From Pseudeuparius sepicola (taxonomy: Eukaryota > Arthropoda > Insecta > Coleoptera > Anthribidae), in the NCBI GenBank assembly GCA_963920635.1, contig OY987300.1:56937415-57001414 (forward strand): a stretch of DNA of 64,000 nt, read 5' to 3'. The notes under the pieces were generated by a model. That model was not told the origin of the DNA. It did no database searches and worked only from the letters and a program-made list of their open reading frames with translations. Both the position numbers and the translations under genes were made by a program. This document shows, in pieces, positions 1 through 12,454 of this stretch (the stretch's first letter is position 1; every line of letters begins with the position of its first letter).

Positions 1-278
1 GTTTCCTACTCAAATCCGCCTTAACACGTACAGCATGATACACAGATAAATTGCTCTTGCAATCTGATGGCTGTACTAGCAGGAGCTAGAAGCTTCCTTA
101 AAGGAAAAGTATGTAGCCTCTTTCCCACCAGTTGAATCATTATTAAAAATCTTGCATTAGTAAATGGTTCGTCAGAAAAGTCGATACAGGTTTATGTTGC
201 AAGCAGCACGTTTCTTTAGGATTCAATAAAGGAATATTTATTTGTTGCGCTACCAAACGTACTATTAAAAATTGGGTG

Positions 279-324
279 TACAGGGTGTTTGGTCATTTTA
301 ATAGAGACTTTTATAACACCTGTA
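279..324. repeat. Miniature TACAGGGTGT inverted-repeat unit
   Basis: A 46-base unit bounded by TACAGGGTGT and its imperfect inverse ACACCTGTA. It is the smallest member of the TACAGGG-ended family that recurs through the window. Confidence 0.5.
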
Positions 325-1990
325 TAGTTTTTGCACATTATCAGTTGGAAATAGATTCTGTTGTGCAAACATAAAAATTTCTAGAAAAGTGCTATCTTTT
401 CAAACTCAACCACGTGATTTTAATAGACGTGTCTGAATAGAAGGCTTTTCAAGTCACACATTTTGCGCTCAGTGACATTTTACCAGAAAAGCGGAATAAC
501 GTGAATAATTCATTATCTATCTTCGGAAAAGGTCAACCAAATAACAGAAAACGAGATACCAGGCTACTGCGAGCAATTCCGACTATTTTCAAATGGCTGC
601 TTTTTATATCGCGATCCCAAGCTTTTCTCGGAGAGGTTATTCAACACTACTTGGCACTTCTATGAAGTTGTTAGTTTTGATTTAAACGCGTCCTCAACTA
701 GTTTGCGTAACGACGAAGAATGTAGGCCTCGAGATCAAATTTGATTACGTATTTTTTTAGATTCGTATATAATAACGGCCTTCGTCTTTAATGAACGATC
801 GGGATGTACGACCTTGTTAAGTGGTTGTGAATTGGGTGTAATTATTTTGATGTCGGCGGTTCTCAAACGTTACTCTCAACTAGTCTAGTCTTTATTAGAA
901 TTATTTCTTGTTAATTCTAGACCATTTTCTTCTCTACTGGCACCTTACTATATCTACTCAGTATACACTGTAAAAATTAGTAGCTAAGCTTTTAATTTAA
1001 TTCCTTGTCTAATAATTGATTTAATATCAAAACTAAAATGATGTGAGAGCCGCTGGTTTCAAGCATAGCGAATTTAAGCGTACAAGAAAGGTGGTATTAA
1101 AGGGTACTAATAATCTTTTCTAACAGACCTGGAATAAACACTTTGAACATCGAAATTACTCCCATAAATCGTCGGTGAGATTCAATAAATCATAACCGAA
1201 CGAAATTGCACATTACGTTCTCCACCACCAATTTCATTCAATCTGACTCAAAGTTTAATTCTATAAATCATGTTCTACTTATAAGGTCTGTAATCACATG
1301 CGGAGACTTAAACCGCATTGTTCACGACATACAGTTTATTTTGGCGAGCACGCACGAACATCGCCGCTTGTAAATAGCTTGATAAAAGAATGGGTCCTTT
1401 GCCAATTTTGCATCTAAGCCATAGCGTGCTTTATGCATCTTGCATATTTTCTGTGACATCAAAAACAAACACCGGATGTTAACAAACCAGAAACAGGAAC
1501 TGGAGGTAAAAGACATTTCGGGAGAATATTATATCCTACTGGAGCTTGAATTTGTTCAAGGCCAAAAATGGATACCTACTGTTGCGAGCATTTTACTACC
1601 GCATGTAACAAAGAAGAAGATAAGATTTTGCATGAAAATAGTTTTATAATTTATCTTAGATTCCTAAAGAAAGCAAGAGTTCTCCTGCCAAAGAATTCCA
1701 CAGTAAACAGAAAGCTCACGAAAAGAAAAAATTCTCTATCATCCTAGACGTAGCAAGTAGAACAACAAAGGAATGTGGACGCATGGTTATTGTTTTTTAT
1801 GTCCCACGTCGCTTCACTGATTTTTGCAAGCAGGTTTTTATTTACAAGCTTTTATTTAACTTCATCTGTTAGTGTGGGTCAAATCTTGCAACTGAATTAT
1901 AAACCAGTTCCAGCCAACCGACTGAGCTGAAATTTACCCACACTTTTGGTCCTGGTGACAATACAATCTAGTATACTCAATATTGTAAAG
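325..1990. other. AT-rich intronic DNA, nothing recognised
   Basis: No gene, RNA, inverted repeat or GC-rich island is evident. Short open frames here have no recognisable protein character. Confidence 0.5.
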
Positions 1991-1995
1991 ACTAA

Positions 1996-2072
1996 ATGGC
2001 CGCCGTTCGAGTAACGTGAGTGCTATACCAAATATGGAGGCCATCCCAAGATGGCGACCGCCCCAAAATGGC
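1996..2072. promoter_or_regulatory. Cluster of four PHO/YY1 core motifs: candidate Polycomb response element
   Basis: The core GCCAT/ATGGC occurs at 1996-2000, 2040-2044, 2051-2055 and 2068-2072. The last two read AAGATGGCGAC and AAAATGGCGGA, close to the YY1/PHO consensus. PREs lie in the Drosophila Ubx intron and rely on PHO clusters. Caution: similar ATGGCGG-rich strings also occur in some insect repeats, so copy number must be checked. Confidence 0.4.
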
Positions 2073-2081
2073 GGACACCTG

Positions 2082-2940
2082 ATTGAAGAGCTACATAGCT
2101 CAAAAATCACAACAAAAGGGCAATAGTTATGCGTTATCAGAAATGCATGGATTAGGACATACCTACTAATAAAACGCACAAAAGAAAATAATAAATAAAA
2201 AACCTTTTCAATGACAAAACATGTAGATTTTCAAAAGCTTGTCTAGCGAAATTTTCATAAAAGTTAGTTGTATACTAATTAATTTCATTGGACAGTGATT
2301 GATTTATAAGCAAGACCTTGTCGAGGTATGTAGGTACTTGCTTTTCAATTTGCGCGGCAAGTTTTTTTGAGGACAAATTTTGAAAATTAAACTTATTTTA
2401 TTCCTTTTAGTACATGGCTTAAATAAAAGCTTCTTTTAAAAAAAAATTATTTATCATTTTTTTATTTCGATTTTATTACTGAATATCTACACTAGTTCTG
2501 TATCTCACCCGGAACAGCAAAACAAATTTTTTGAATTAGTCCCGCCCTTGTTAGATATCCCCCTATTTACGGGGTGGCCGTATTGCCGCCAAAAGTATTA
2601 GTTAGCGGCAATTTATTGGTCTCGGTCAATTTATTTGCAAATTAAGCTAATAAATTGGGAGGATCACTTGTAGCTCATTAACTAGGTGCGAGTGTGTGTC
2701 TGTTTCGCGCGCCTCGGCACACACACGTTGCCCGATATGATCAATGAATGGGTAACATATGCGTCTGAACCACCCCTGTACCTATGGTTGGCCACCATGT
2801 GCAACTCTAGCAGCCATATCCCAGAATACGCCAATTTTGCTAGTTTGCAAAACACGTGTTCATAACGGGCACGGTATAGGCAGTAGCAGATATTATCCCT
2901 GTGTGAGTGGATAGCTTGAATGTTCAAGACTTGAACTTTA
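2082..2940. other. AT-rich intronic DNA, no gene
   Basis: Apart from the small hairpin and a GT/CA-rich patch near 2690-2730, nothing structured is visible. Confidence 0.45.
2581..2611. repeat. Short hairpin with 8-bp arms ATTGCCGC/GCGGCAAT
   Basis: ATTGCCGC near 2582 and its exact inverse GCGGCAAT near 2604 enclose about 15 bases. No function is suggested. Confidence 0.4.
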
Positions 2941-3010
2941 CTTTTGGGGTACTCCTAGTTTTGAGTATTGTGATAAATAATAAATTATTATTGAGAGGAT
3001 CCATTGACGA
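2940..3010. repeat. Dispersed repeat shared with the Penelope-like region at 36.6 kb
   Basis: GGGGTACTCCTAG followed by TTGAGTATTGTGA closely matches the segment at 36612-36660 inside the Penelope-like element, in the same orientation. It is probably a truncated fragment of that family. Confidence 0.45.
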
Positions 3011-3282
3011 AAACAGGTGAGGTCAAATTATTAATGAGCACTGACATCCTCTTATACGAGTATATATTACATAGATATTATAGACAAGACGTTTATTATT
3101 TTGAATACACAGCCAATGTAAAGGTGCTTCTGATTAATAAACAATCCATCGAAATCTATTGAAACCCAGAAATAGTTCTTGCCTTTACAGTCCTTTACGA
3201 TTATTTGAGAAGTTGCAAATAAGGTAGAAGGTAGTACTTATAGTAAATCAAGATACCTAGCAAGTTTTACGTAATTTTTCCA

Positions 3283-3290
3283 GTATAGAA
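3283..3290. repeat. Left 8-bp target-site duplication of the hAT element
   Basis: GTATAGAA immediately precedes the terminal CAGGGGCGGCTCGT. The identical octamer follows the right end at 5437-5444. Confidence 0.92.
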
Positions 3291-3630
3291 CAGGGGCGGC
3301 TCGTGCGGTGGAGCCACGGTGCCATGGCCCTACCACCGACCATGCCCCGTCATCGACCCTAGTTCAGACAAATTCATTTTAAGAATTTTTAAACTTCCTG
3401 ATATTTACTTTCCGTGCGAACTGGCAACGGCGAGGAAGCGGCAACGCAGCGCGCCAACCTCCAGCCAGAGAGATAGTCTAGATCGCCACCGCGCGGCAGC
3501 GCGCGCCGCGCTGGCAGATGACAAAAGTTTTGTGCCTAGGCACATTTTGACAGCCATTGCGAATTTTTTTAGAGAGAGAACGAATGCGGTCTGACGAATG
3601 TGGAAGTGAGATCGACAATAATTGGGAATG

Positions 3631-4103
3631 TACAGGGTGTTCCCGTATATTTTGACCCACCCCCAGAGCCTCTATGTTTGCAGTTAGAAAAAAATTACTT
3701 ACATTAAAGTTGTAGGGTACCAAGGTGTATTGTCCAAAAAATAATGGATTGACAGGAATGCCCTTGCCTAAGTTGAAATGTTTTTCCATGGCAACCTTGA
3801 TTAAATATAAAGATCGTATTTATCTGCAATTTGGAATATTATGTGAATGCTTAGAGCAAACATATAACATATTTATATTGTTGGAATCGAAAAAATGCGT
3901 GCAATTCAAAAAATCCACAAATATACAGGGTGTTCCATTAAAAAAAGTAAGTTTATATTTTTTCATAAATTTGCGACGCTCATTTGTTTTATCTAGTAAC
4001 AGATCCTAGCGGTTCAGAAAAAAACCCTACAACTTTCATTTAAATAATTTTTTTCTAACTATAGGCTCTAGAGGTGGGTCAAAATATAGGGGAACATCCT
4101 GTA
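3631..4103. mobile_element. TACAGGGTG-ended palindromic MITE nested in the hAT element
   Basis: About 80-bp terminal inverted repeats: TACAGGGTGTTCC plus TTTGACCCACC on the left, and the inverse (GGTGGGTCAAA...CATCCTGTA) on the right. A second TACAGGGTGTTCC lies inside at 3924. The same family recurs at 53712-54467, sharing the subterminal GTTGGAATCG and internal TACAGG blocks. Confidence 0.85.
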
Positions 4104-4230
4104 CATTGAGTTATTAAATGCCCATAAACAGCAATTCTCCCGCGCCAGGCACAGATCATATTATGTTTTGTTGCTTTCGCCAGCTGACAGACCGTGCTGT
4201 TTAGTGTAGTGTGTTTGTAGCGTTTTCAAA

Positions 4231-4880
4231 ATGAACAGTATAAGTTTTTTATTAAGAAATTCATTTTCGTCAATGGAATTTGAGCAAAAACTGCAAATTA
4301 AAGAGTTAGGCAGGCCGTTACCCGATTTAACTATAGAGAAAAATCAAAAGGCAGAACAAAAAACACGTTCACGTAAATTCAACAAAAGTGTCTACTTAAA
4401 AAATAATTTAGGTTGTGCGGATGTGAACAAACAAACAACTTTTTTTGTTTTGTATGTGTTTTGTTCGGCGGTGACGAAACTTGGTCAAAAAAGGGAACAA
4501 ACGATGCTGTGCACATTTGGGATAAAATGAAGACACACGAAAAATCGAAGGTACGCTGGTTAAAATAAATATAAAAACGCAGTTAAATTCAGCATATCGC
4601 GATACACTGCTTAAACATAATGAGCAGGTTGATAAAAATCGGTATGTTTTAAATCAAATAATTAACTGTGTTCGTTTTTGTGGGGCTTTCCAGTTGGCAC
4701 TTAGAGGACACAATGAGGCAGAGGCTTCCGAAAATAAGGGCATTTTTCGAGAATTGCTGAACTTTAGCGCTGAATTAGATAAAAATCTTAAAGAACACAG
4801 AAGTCTACAGTTTTTAAGGGGACCTGGAAAACTAAAACTATTCAAAATGAAATGGATTTTGTTTATAAAAAAATGTAAAA
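4231..4880 (+). pseudogene. ZMYM1-like (TTF zinc finger + DUF4371) hAT transposase, N-terminal remnant
   Basis: Starts at ATG 4231 (M-N-S-I-S-F-L-L). The first frame runs through a TTF-type N-terminus (R-K-F-N-K-S-V-Y-L-K-N) and then shifts. A second frame continues with F-C-F-V-C-V-L-F-G-G-D-E-T-W-S-K, the zinc-binding TTF signature. After an in-frame stop, a third block reads H-N-E-Q-V-D-K-N-R-Y and then C-G-A-F-Q-L-A-L-R-G-H-N-E, characteristic of DUF4371. Another shift leads to M-D-F-V-Y-K-K-M, after which similarity ends. At least two frameshifts and one stop make it non-functional. The RNase-H-like DDE core and the hAT dimerisation domain expected in an intact transposase are absent. 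It lies inside a hAT element with intact ends, which fits. Confidence 0.88.
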
Positions 4881-5027
4881 TTAGACGTGTGAAGTGCGAA
4901 TATACTTTTTTAATTACATTTATTCAAACATTTTTGACAACCGAGGTGAACTTTTAAAATTGTGTCTCAGTTTGTGTTATACGAGTATCTCGAGTTATTT
5001 ATTCAAAAACTCGTTTAAATCTAACTT

Positions 5028-5079
5028 CAGACACCATCACAAAATGTAGACTATAGTCTATATTTTGTGTTGGTGTCTG
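5028..5079. repeat. 52-bp loopless hairpin inside the hAT element
   Basis: Two 26-base arms starting CAGACACCAT meet at the centre with no loop and differ at only two positions. It may be a subterminal structural feature of the transposon. Confidence 0.85.
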
Positions 5080-5436
5080 ATGTTCATTTTTCTGAGACGC
5101 CAGATGCCCATGGAAATAAATGCCACTGGAAAACTTTGATAAGTTTTTTTTTTTTATATTAGTTAGGGGCGGTGTGATCTTAGCAGCCAATTTTCTGGCG
5201 GCCAAAAATGTCAATGTTTATTTTTTGGTTAATATTTATTCACTTTCCAGTTTAATCTGCTTGGAAGGTTTTATCAAAATAAATCTAAAGATATAAATAG
5301 AATAAGGAAGGGCGACGAAAATTTTTTGCTGCCAGAAAATTGGCTGATAACTTCACACCGGTTTAGTTAGGCACATTGATTTTTAAAATGTCCGATATTT
5401 GGCCCCACCCGTTTAAATACTGACGAGCCGCCACTG

Positions 5437-5444
5437 GTATAGAA
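5437..5444. repeat. Right 8-bp target-site duplication of the hAT element
   Basis: GTATAGAA, identical to 3283-3290, directly after the terminal CCACTG. Confidence 0.92.
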
Positions 5445-5639
5445 TATAGAAATTTATCCAGTACAGAATATAGAAATGTAGTTTCCACTACGCTCGTTTG
5501 ACCTACTTATTTAAAGACGCGAATAATGTTTTATAAGACAAAACACGCAATATGAATAATCATCAAATTTATTTATTACATTTTCTACACATAATAATAT
5601 ATAGAAAGCACGCAGTGGATAGCTCGTATATTCAAAAAA

Positions 5640-5900
5640 TACGCAATTATTTCTGCCGGAGCCATTTCGGGACAGATATCTGCGGCGGGGCGTGACCGGA
5701 CGGAAGTTGTAAGTAGATAGTCAATAATTCAGTGAGGCAGCGTGCGTCGACGCCCGACGCGGCAACGCCGCAAAATGCGTGCGGGCCAGATGGCGCTTCC
5801 AGCCGCGACGATCGGAAGCCGGAAAAATACGTCCGCAGGCAAAAAAGCGGAGGGGTTTGTTAACTGCCTGCAACCCGCAGTTGGTGCCGCAGGAGCAATA
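5640..5900. promoter_or_regulatory. GC/CpG-rich non-repeat island with a CTCF-like site
   Basis: A sharp GC- and CpG-rich block in AT-rich DNA. AGATGGCGCT at 5788-5797 matches the invertebrate CTCF core (AGRKGGCGC). A GCCAT (PHO core) lies near 5663. It is a candidate intronic enhancer or insulator of Ubx; no coding potential was recognised. Confidence 0.4.
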
Positions 5901-8330
5901 TCAGTGATTTAAGGATTTAGTTGGGGGGGTTAATTTTAGGTAGATTTGTTTTGGGACAAAGCAATACATTGATATATACATTCTTTGCTATTCTTAAACC
6001 CGAGTTTAAAAAAAGGACTCAAGAATCATACCAAGAAGTATGACATTTGAAGCAATATTGACGTGTTACGTTTATTGTCTTTGCATTATACATATTATAT
6101 CTAATGTTGAACATATAAATAAAAGTAGTTCGAATAGAACATGCCTGTATTGAGAGCTAGAATATTCAAACTATAGGTATATGGAACAAATTAATATTTA
6201 AGCTGATTTGGCGCGCACCTTAGAGTGTAGGTGAATCATGGCCATCGACAAATTGAGCATACCTAATCTGAATACTGAATTATTCAGCCTTGAACCCAGG
6301 GCACAATTATTATCTATGACAGCTTAAGAAAATCACTCCACGATTACAAAACTAAAACTAACAACGAAGCGAAAATTGTTAACACAGCCATCTATATCCA
6401 AATCAAAATCATCTAAATAAAATGATAGTCAGAATAAAAACAGCCACTTTGAAAAAATCCGCAAACTTCAAAAAAGTTTTACCGTTTTTACGAAAACATC
6501 TGAAACGACTAGATCTTATCAAATTTAGGTTTAAATTTCTTCTATAGGTGTGAGTAGTGCAAAGGATCCCAGTTCCAAATCGTAATACACTGTTAAAAAT
6601 AGCAGACGATTTTAAACAGAAAATCGATGAAAACATTCTACAACTATGTAGGTACTGGCTTATTCTCCGTATTATTATAATTCAGTGCGAAGTTTTAAGG
6701 AGCAGATGTAAAATTACATTTAGTACTAAGGCTAAGATTAAAACGTATGTAACTTATTGTGTGTAAATTTCCACACAATAATTACCCTAGATAAGTATTT
6801 TTACAGCTCCCAACCCTACTAAACTCATACAATATTTGTTTTGTTCTGCAATAAAGAAGAAAAAACTACCTAATAATTTTGGAAAATAGAAGATGTTGGC
6901 AACTTAATCTTAAAATATCCACCTTTGTGTACAGTGTAAATTTTAAGCTGTAGGTATGTATATATTATCAGTGGAAACAAATGTTTAAATTAATTTGAAA
7001 CTTCTCTTACAAAGAAAGAAATATTCTATAAATTCCGGGTTATGTTATTTTGGGTTATTACTCTCTGCAAAAAAGGTGTACAAAAAATGAACTTAAACTA
7101 GGTTTATTCAATTTTGTATGAATATTCCGACTAATTCCAAGTATTGTCATACTTGGCCCATAGTTATTGGTCATACTGTTTTACAGTTTTCCTGGTTCCT
7201 GTATTCAAGGAGGCATCACAGGACAATCGAAGATAATAATGTAACACACACTAGGTACACCGAATCAAAAAATCCAAAATCCTATAGCCATCCTAGGGCA
7301 CGCACATCTCACTAATAACTTTCAACGAAAGAAATAATTCGTAACATTTAGGTAATTTTACAATATCGTGTTTAATTATATAAATTTTATAATTTATGTA
7401 AACTACTGCTATTTTTATTAAAGGACCTGTGTAATTTTAAGTCGATTAAGTGTACAGGGAAGTTTTTGCCGAGTCTGACTGATGAGGACTAACAAGTTCT
7501 AAGAAATAACATATGGTCTCGAACGCATGGTTTGGCAAAACCACATACTAAAATATTATATGATTTTACCATAATATTATATTATATTATCGCGACAAAA
7601 CATATTTCAGCAAATTAAGAACAGCTAAGGAAATATTTTATTTATTTTTTAAGAAGTTAAAAAAATAAGAACTGTCAGTTCTGTATAGGTACATGGTATC
7701 TAATTGAAGATGGCTTTATAAAAAAAATTGAAATAAGATTTGAATGCACTAGCATTTTCTTAATATAAATTCAGTGGTACACCTTGTCCCTTAATGGTCA
7801 CGCCCACCATTCTCACCAAAAGGTTTTATTGCTTCCCTTCCTACTTTGCTACTGAGTACCTACTGTAGGTACTAAAATCTTATATCAGAATAGAAACTTG
7901 TTTGTGCTGATTAATAACGTCACAACTTCACTTTGCAGTTTTACTACTAGGGAACATTTATTAAGCCGGAAAATTTGTAGTATTTTTAGGTGTGTATTTA
8001 ATTAATAAAAATACAGATATTAAATTGAACCCTGATGGCTTATTTCACCCCCTTAGGTACGAGGGAGCAGCAACTAGAACATTTCAAAATATTGTAGCCC
8101 ACTAATGCGCTTCGTTTAATTTGGCGGATATTATACATTGCTATATCTTGAAAGAAAGTCGACAATAAATGCTGGGAAAAAAACAGTACAATGTTTATCC
8201 TACATGTTTTAAAACTACAACGGGCCTTCATTTAGATTGTCATTGTTCGCACGAACTTTGCTGTATACGCATGAAGTGGGCCAGTTTATTTTGTTTCTAA
8301 GTGTGGTGGATTCGGTCTTCTATTTTAATG
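5901..8330. other. AT-rich intronic DNA, nothing recognised
   Basis: No gene, RNA or long inverted repeat is evident. An ATATTAT-rich stretch lies near 7550-7590. Confidence 0.5.
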
Positions 8331-8336
8331 TTAATA

Positions 8337-9574
8337 TACAGGGTGTAACTAAACGCATGGTCAAAAATGAAACCACGTATTCTTGGAGTCAAAATAAGGG
8401 CACTTCTTCCTATATTTTTTTCTCCTACGGGCCATAGTTTTTTTTATACAGAGCGTAGAAGTTTAGAGAAAAATACACATATTTCTTAGTATCTCTAGAA
8501 ATATACGAGATATTTTCTTCAAACTTGGCGTGTCACATGAGCGGATGAGCTGTCAAACTTAAAGTTGATATGAAGCTTCTGAGGCCCCCAGTTGCGGAGA
8601 TACAGGGTGTTACTAACATTAATTAGTTCAGAAAAATATGAATACCCTGTATAATCGCAGTTTTAAAATTTGTTTTGACTGGTAAATCCAATGGTTAACA
8701 AAAAGTATCTCTTTAGTATTTTTTCATATTCTAAGCCGTTTTTTAATTATTTTTGAAAAACGGCAATGCTGCTAATAAACAAGTCCTTTCCAAGAATAGC
8801 AATCTGTGGATGTCAATAATTAAACTTGGCATTATTTGAATCATTTGGCTGTCAATTTTGCACTTTAATATCAATATTTTGAAAAACGATATTTTCATTC
8901 GAAAAATTGATTGACATGCACTTTTTGCTATGGACTTGCCAATGGCATAGTAATAAACATATGCGTAAACGCATAGTTATTGAAAGATACGGCTGTCATT
9001 TCGAACATTTAATAGTTTAATAATTTTCTAATAGCATTAAGTTTCTTTCATTATCGTTTTTGCTTTCGTATTTTGCCAAATAAAGTTTAATTGACAGCCA
9101 CAGATTGCTATAGATTTATTCTTAAAATGACTTGTTTATTGCAGCATTGCCGTTCTTTGAAAATAATTAAGAAACGGCTGCGAATATGAAAAAATACTAA
9201 GAGATACTTTTTGTTAACCATTGAAGTCACCACTCAAAACAAATGTTAAAAATGGGATTATACAGGGTATTCACATTTTTCTGAACTAATTAATTTTAAT
9301 AACACTCTGTATCTCCGCAACTGGGGGCCTCAAAAGCTTCATATTAACCTTAAGTTTGACGGCTCATCCGCTCATGTGCCACGCCAAGTTTGAAGAAAAT
9401 ATCTCGTATATTTCTAGAGATACTAAGAAATATGTGTATTTTTCTCTAAACTTCTACGCTCTGCATAAAAAAACTATGGCCCGTAGGAGAAAAAAATATA
9501 TGAAGAAGTGCCCTTATTTTGACTGCAAGAATACGTGGTTTCATTTTTGACCATCCGTTTAGTTACACCCTGTA
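8337..9574. mobile_element. Giant TACAGGG palindrome (1.24 kb)
   Basis: The left end TACAGGGTGTAACTAAACG is mirrored at the right end. The arms run about 500 bases each toward a short centre near 8950. Each arm carries the same miniature TACAGGG...CCCTGTA unit (8601-8654 and 9259-9311), so the inverted duplication includes an inner element. Flanking bases are consistent with a TA target duplication. No transposase is visible. Confidence 0.88.
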
Positions 9575-9594
9575 TATATTAACACTTATTTACC

Positions 9595-10080
9595 GTTAGA
9601 CCGTTTTCCGGATTCGAAAGGTCTCCTATTCCCCGGCCAGTTAATTGCCTAATTTTTATTTAGTCCGCGGCCCCCGCCCCGACGGCCGGAAACGAGTTTC
9701 CTGCGGAGGTCCCCCGAATCCCAATTAAACCGTCGGCGTAAATCGAAAAATGCGCCCCGCCAAGACGGATGAACAGATGAGCCCCCGCCCGGGAATATCT
9801 AGATGGCGAGCAACTTCCTCGGCAGAAAGTTTCCAGCGACGCGTCCGCCGGGGTCCAGGAAACAATGGCGCAGAAGATTGACTCGCCGTTTACTTATGAA
9901 ATTAGTTTCCTGTCCTTCTGAATTGCCCCCGCGCAATGGCTCGTGAGAGATATACGGGGAAACGGGGACGAGGGGGCTTTTTAAGCATATTGTTTTCGCA
10001 AAGCCGTACAACACAGCGCCGGCAAAAACTTGGAATTGAAAGAATGGAACTTTTCTTTCTGGCCCTTGCGTCCGCACGAA
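9595..10080. promoter_or_regulatory. GC-rich non-coding island
   Basis: A CpG-rich block with repeated CCCCCG and CCGG strings and embedded homeodomain-type cores (TTAATTG, CAATTAAA). There is no repeat structure, and overlapping short frames on both strands look non-coding. It is a candidate Ubx intronic cis-regulatory element. Confidence 0.35.
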
Positions 10081-10704
10081 GCAGCATTCTTATTTGTCAT
10101 GAGAAAACAACAAAGTCAAATCTTTTGCAAGTCACAATAGGAAACTAAAATGGGTGTGGAACAGATCAGTTACCGGACGAAAATTTAGTCTCTATATGAA
10201 CGCGCGCTTTTGTGGTGATGCTATTAAACACCTGTAAAAAGGTTGAGAACAACATACATACCTATAGGTGTATAGAACAAAAAATGTCTCCAACGAGGCT
10301 GTTAAGAAATATTGGCTGAGACGTCAAAAGCACAATGAATGACTGAAAAGTATAGTTTTTTATAGCTTATAGTGAGTGTCATAAAAAACGTAATACACAA
10401 GACAGTTTATTGTGAAGCACTCAAAAATCACGTTACATATAACTACTAGGTATGTCGACAACCTCAAGAAAAAAGGTCGTAACTCATTTTAAGTACCTAC
10501 TTTTTTTCAGGAGGGCCAAAAAACTGGAAACGATATTTTTCAATAAGGATATCCACCATCTAATATAAAAGTTACCCTACCTGGTATGAAATTTTTATAG
10601 TAACTAAGCATGATGTTTCTTTTATTTTAATATTTTTTCCTCTTGCCAATTCCATCCATATATTCGAGTACAAGTCAAGAAGAGTCTGTAACAACAATAT
10701 ATTT

Positions 10705-11010
10705 ATATAGGTACATGAATAGATGAGTTACGATAATACAAATATCACAGTTTTGTTTTGCTTCTACATTCACGGGTAGAGGGGGGAAGACGTGGTAATT
10801 TGTTTACATTGGCATTTCTTATTCAGTGTTTCCTATATTTTGTAATACATAATAAATAGTATTTGGTAGACTTTTATATCGTATTTGAGATACTTATATT
10901 TAGAAAATAACCAAAATGGTATGAAAAAACTGGAAACATTGAATGTGCCCACAATAACATCTTTTAAAAATTATGAAACAAGACAAGTTGTCTTTGGTAA
11001 TATACCTATC
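10705..11010. repeat. Dispersed ~300-bp repeat, copy 1
   Basis: Direct copy of 23297-23650: shared blocks include TTTTGTTTTGCTTCTACATT, TTTACATTGGCATTTCTT and AAAAACTGGAAAC. No ends or coding content are recognised. Confidence 0.75.
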
Positions 11011-11018
11011 TGTTCCTA

Positions 11019-11725
11019 TACAGGGTGAGTTTTTTTATGATCAGTATAGCGATCTCGGAAACTAGTGGAGATACAAGGAAGGTTAAATGGGGAAAGAATT
11101 ACAGTTTTGTGGGCCCAATTTAACGCGCCCTGCGGATTTTTTAAAAAGTCATGACTTACTAGATATTTTGAAAAAACGAAATTTTGGTTATTTATTCTAA
11201 TCCGTCTATAGCTTCCTTGTTTCTGATTTTAGATAAAAAGTGTAAATACCAAAGTTGGAATGATTTATGTCCCCAATGCGCTTATCATGTCCTACATTTC
11301 GTGACAGCTGTCATTTTTAAAGCTTTCCAACTATATAATACTCGATATGGTTATTCAGAAAAATTACGGAAATTTAACTATAGTTTCCATTTAAAAATCA
11401 CAAGTTTGTGTCATATCTCAAAAATGGCGACTATAGCGAAAATTAGGACATGATAACCGCATTGGGGACATAATTCCTTATACAACTTTGGTATTTACAC
11501 TTTTTATCTAAAATCAGAAACAACGAAGATAGCCGGATTAGGATAAATAGCCAAAATCTGGTTTTTGCAAAATATCTAGGAAGATATGCCTCTTTTTTTC
11601 AAAAATTCAATAGGCGCGTTAAATTGGTCCCATGAAACTGCAATTATTCTTTCCCTATTTAACCTTCCTTCTATCTCCGCTAGTTTCCGAGATCCCCATA
11701 CTGATCATAAAAAACTCAACCTGTA
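11019..11725. mobile_element. TACAGGGTGAG palindrome (0.7 kb)
   Basis: TACAGGGTGAGTTTTTT at the left is mirrored by AAAAAACTCAACCTGTA at the right. Subterminal GATCTCGGAAACTAG is mirrored by CTAGTTTCCGAGATC. This subfamily shares its ends with the copies at 32151-33271 and 53946. The arms account for most of the element. Confidence 0.85.
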
Positions 11726-12454
11726 TATAACAACATTTGTTTAATTTTAGTGACGGTAAAAACCGTTACTCTAGAATTTGTTGATTTTTGAATTTTGTTG
11801 TTTTGTTAGATTGTCAGTGCAGAATTTAGATTGAACATTTTTTAATATTTGTCAAAATTTCAATTTTACATGATTATATTTTTTCAAAATAAAGGAACAA
11901 GATATATTGTAAACAAAAATAGATCGAACCTTGTTAGATGTTCTTCTTATAAACTAAAATTTGTCAACAAATTCTAGTAACATGTCTACAAAATGGTAGA
12001 TATTTAAGTAAAATCCTATATAAGTCTCCAAGCCTATTGAGATGGCTTTTAACTGTATTATCTTTGAACAATGGAGACAATAATAACTGAGTAGGTATAA
12101 GTGACGTTGAAGTTGCATGCAATAATGTACTTTGAGTTGCGATGTAATTTTCAGCAAAATTATGATTCATGTGAAGAACTAAAAAGGATTTAAGTTGAGT
12201 TACTATACCTTTGTTTCTTGGACGTATATCGATGGGTTATTATAGATAATGTAACAGTGAGTCAAGTTCAACAATTTTTTATGTAATTCTTCTTTTTCCA
12301 TAAAATCTACTCTTATTCTTAGAATTACGTATCCCCAAAAAAGAGAGATGATCCTTTTGACGGGACAATGGATGAAAACATTTTGACTTCTTCTGATTTA
12401 ATGTTTTATTTATATACTTAATTTGTGGGCTACGTAACTCAAATTACTGTCGCA
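11726..12454. other. AT-rich intronic DNA, nothing recognised
   Basis: No gene, RNA or repeat structure is evident. Confidence 0.5.

Larger units (their letters stand above)
3291..5436 (+). mobile_element. hAT-superfamily DNA transposon (defective, 2146 bp)
   Basis: Ends CAGGGGCGGCTCGT (3291) and ACGAGCCGCCACTG (5436) are inverted repeats of hAT type, flanked by a perfect 8-bp duplication GTATAGAA. The interior holds a broken ZMYM1-like/hAT transposase on the plus strand (4231-4880), a nested TACAGGG MITE (3631-4103) and a 52-bp hairpin (5028-5079). The transposase C-terminal catalytic and dimerisation region is missing, so the element cannot move by itself. The intact duplication argues for a fairly recent insertion. 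Confidence 0.93.
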
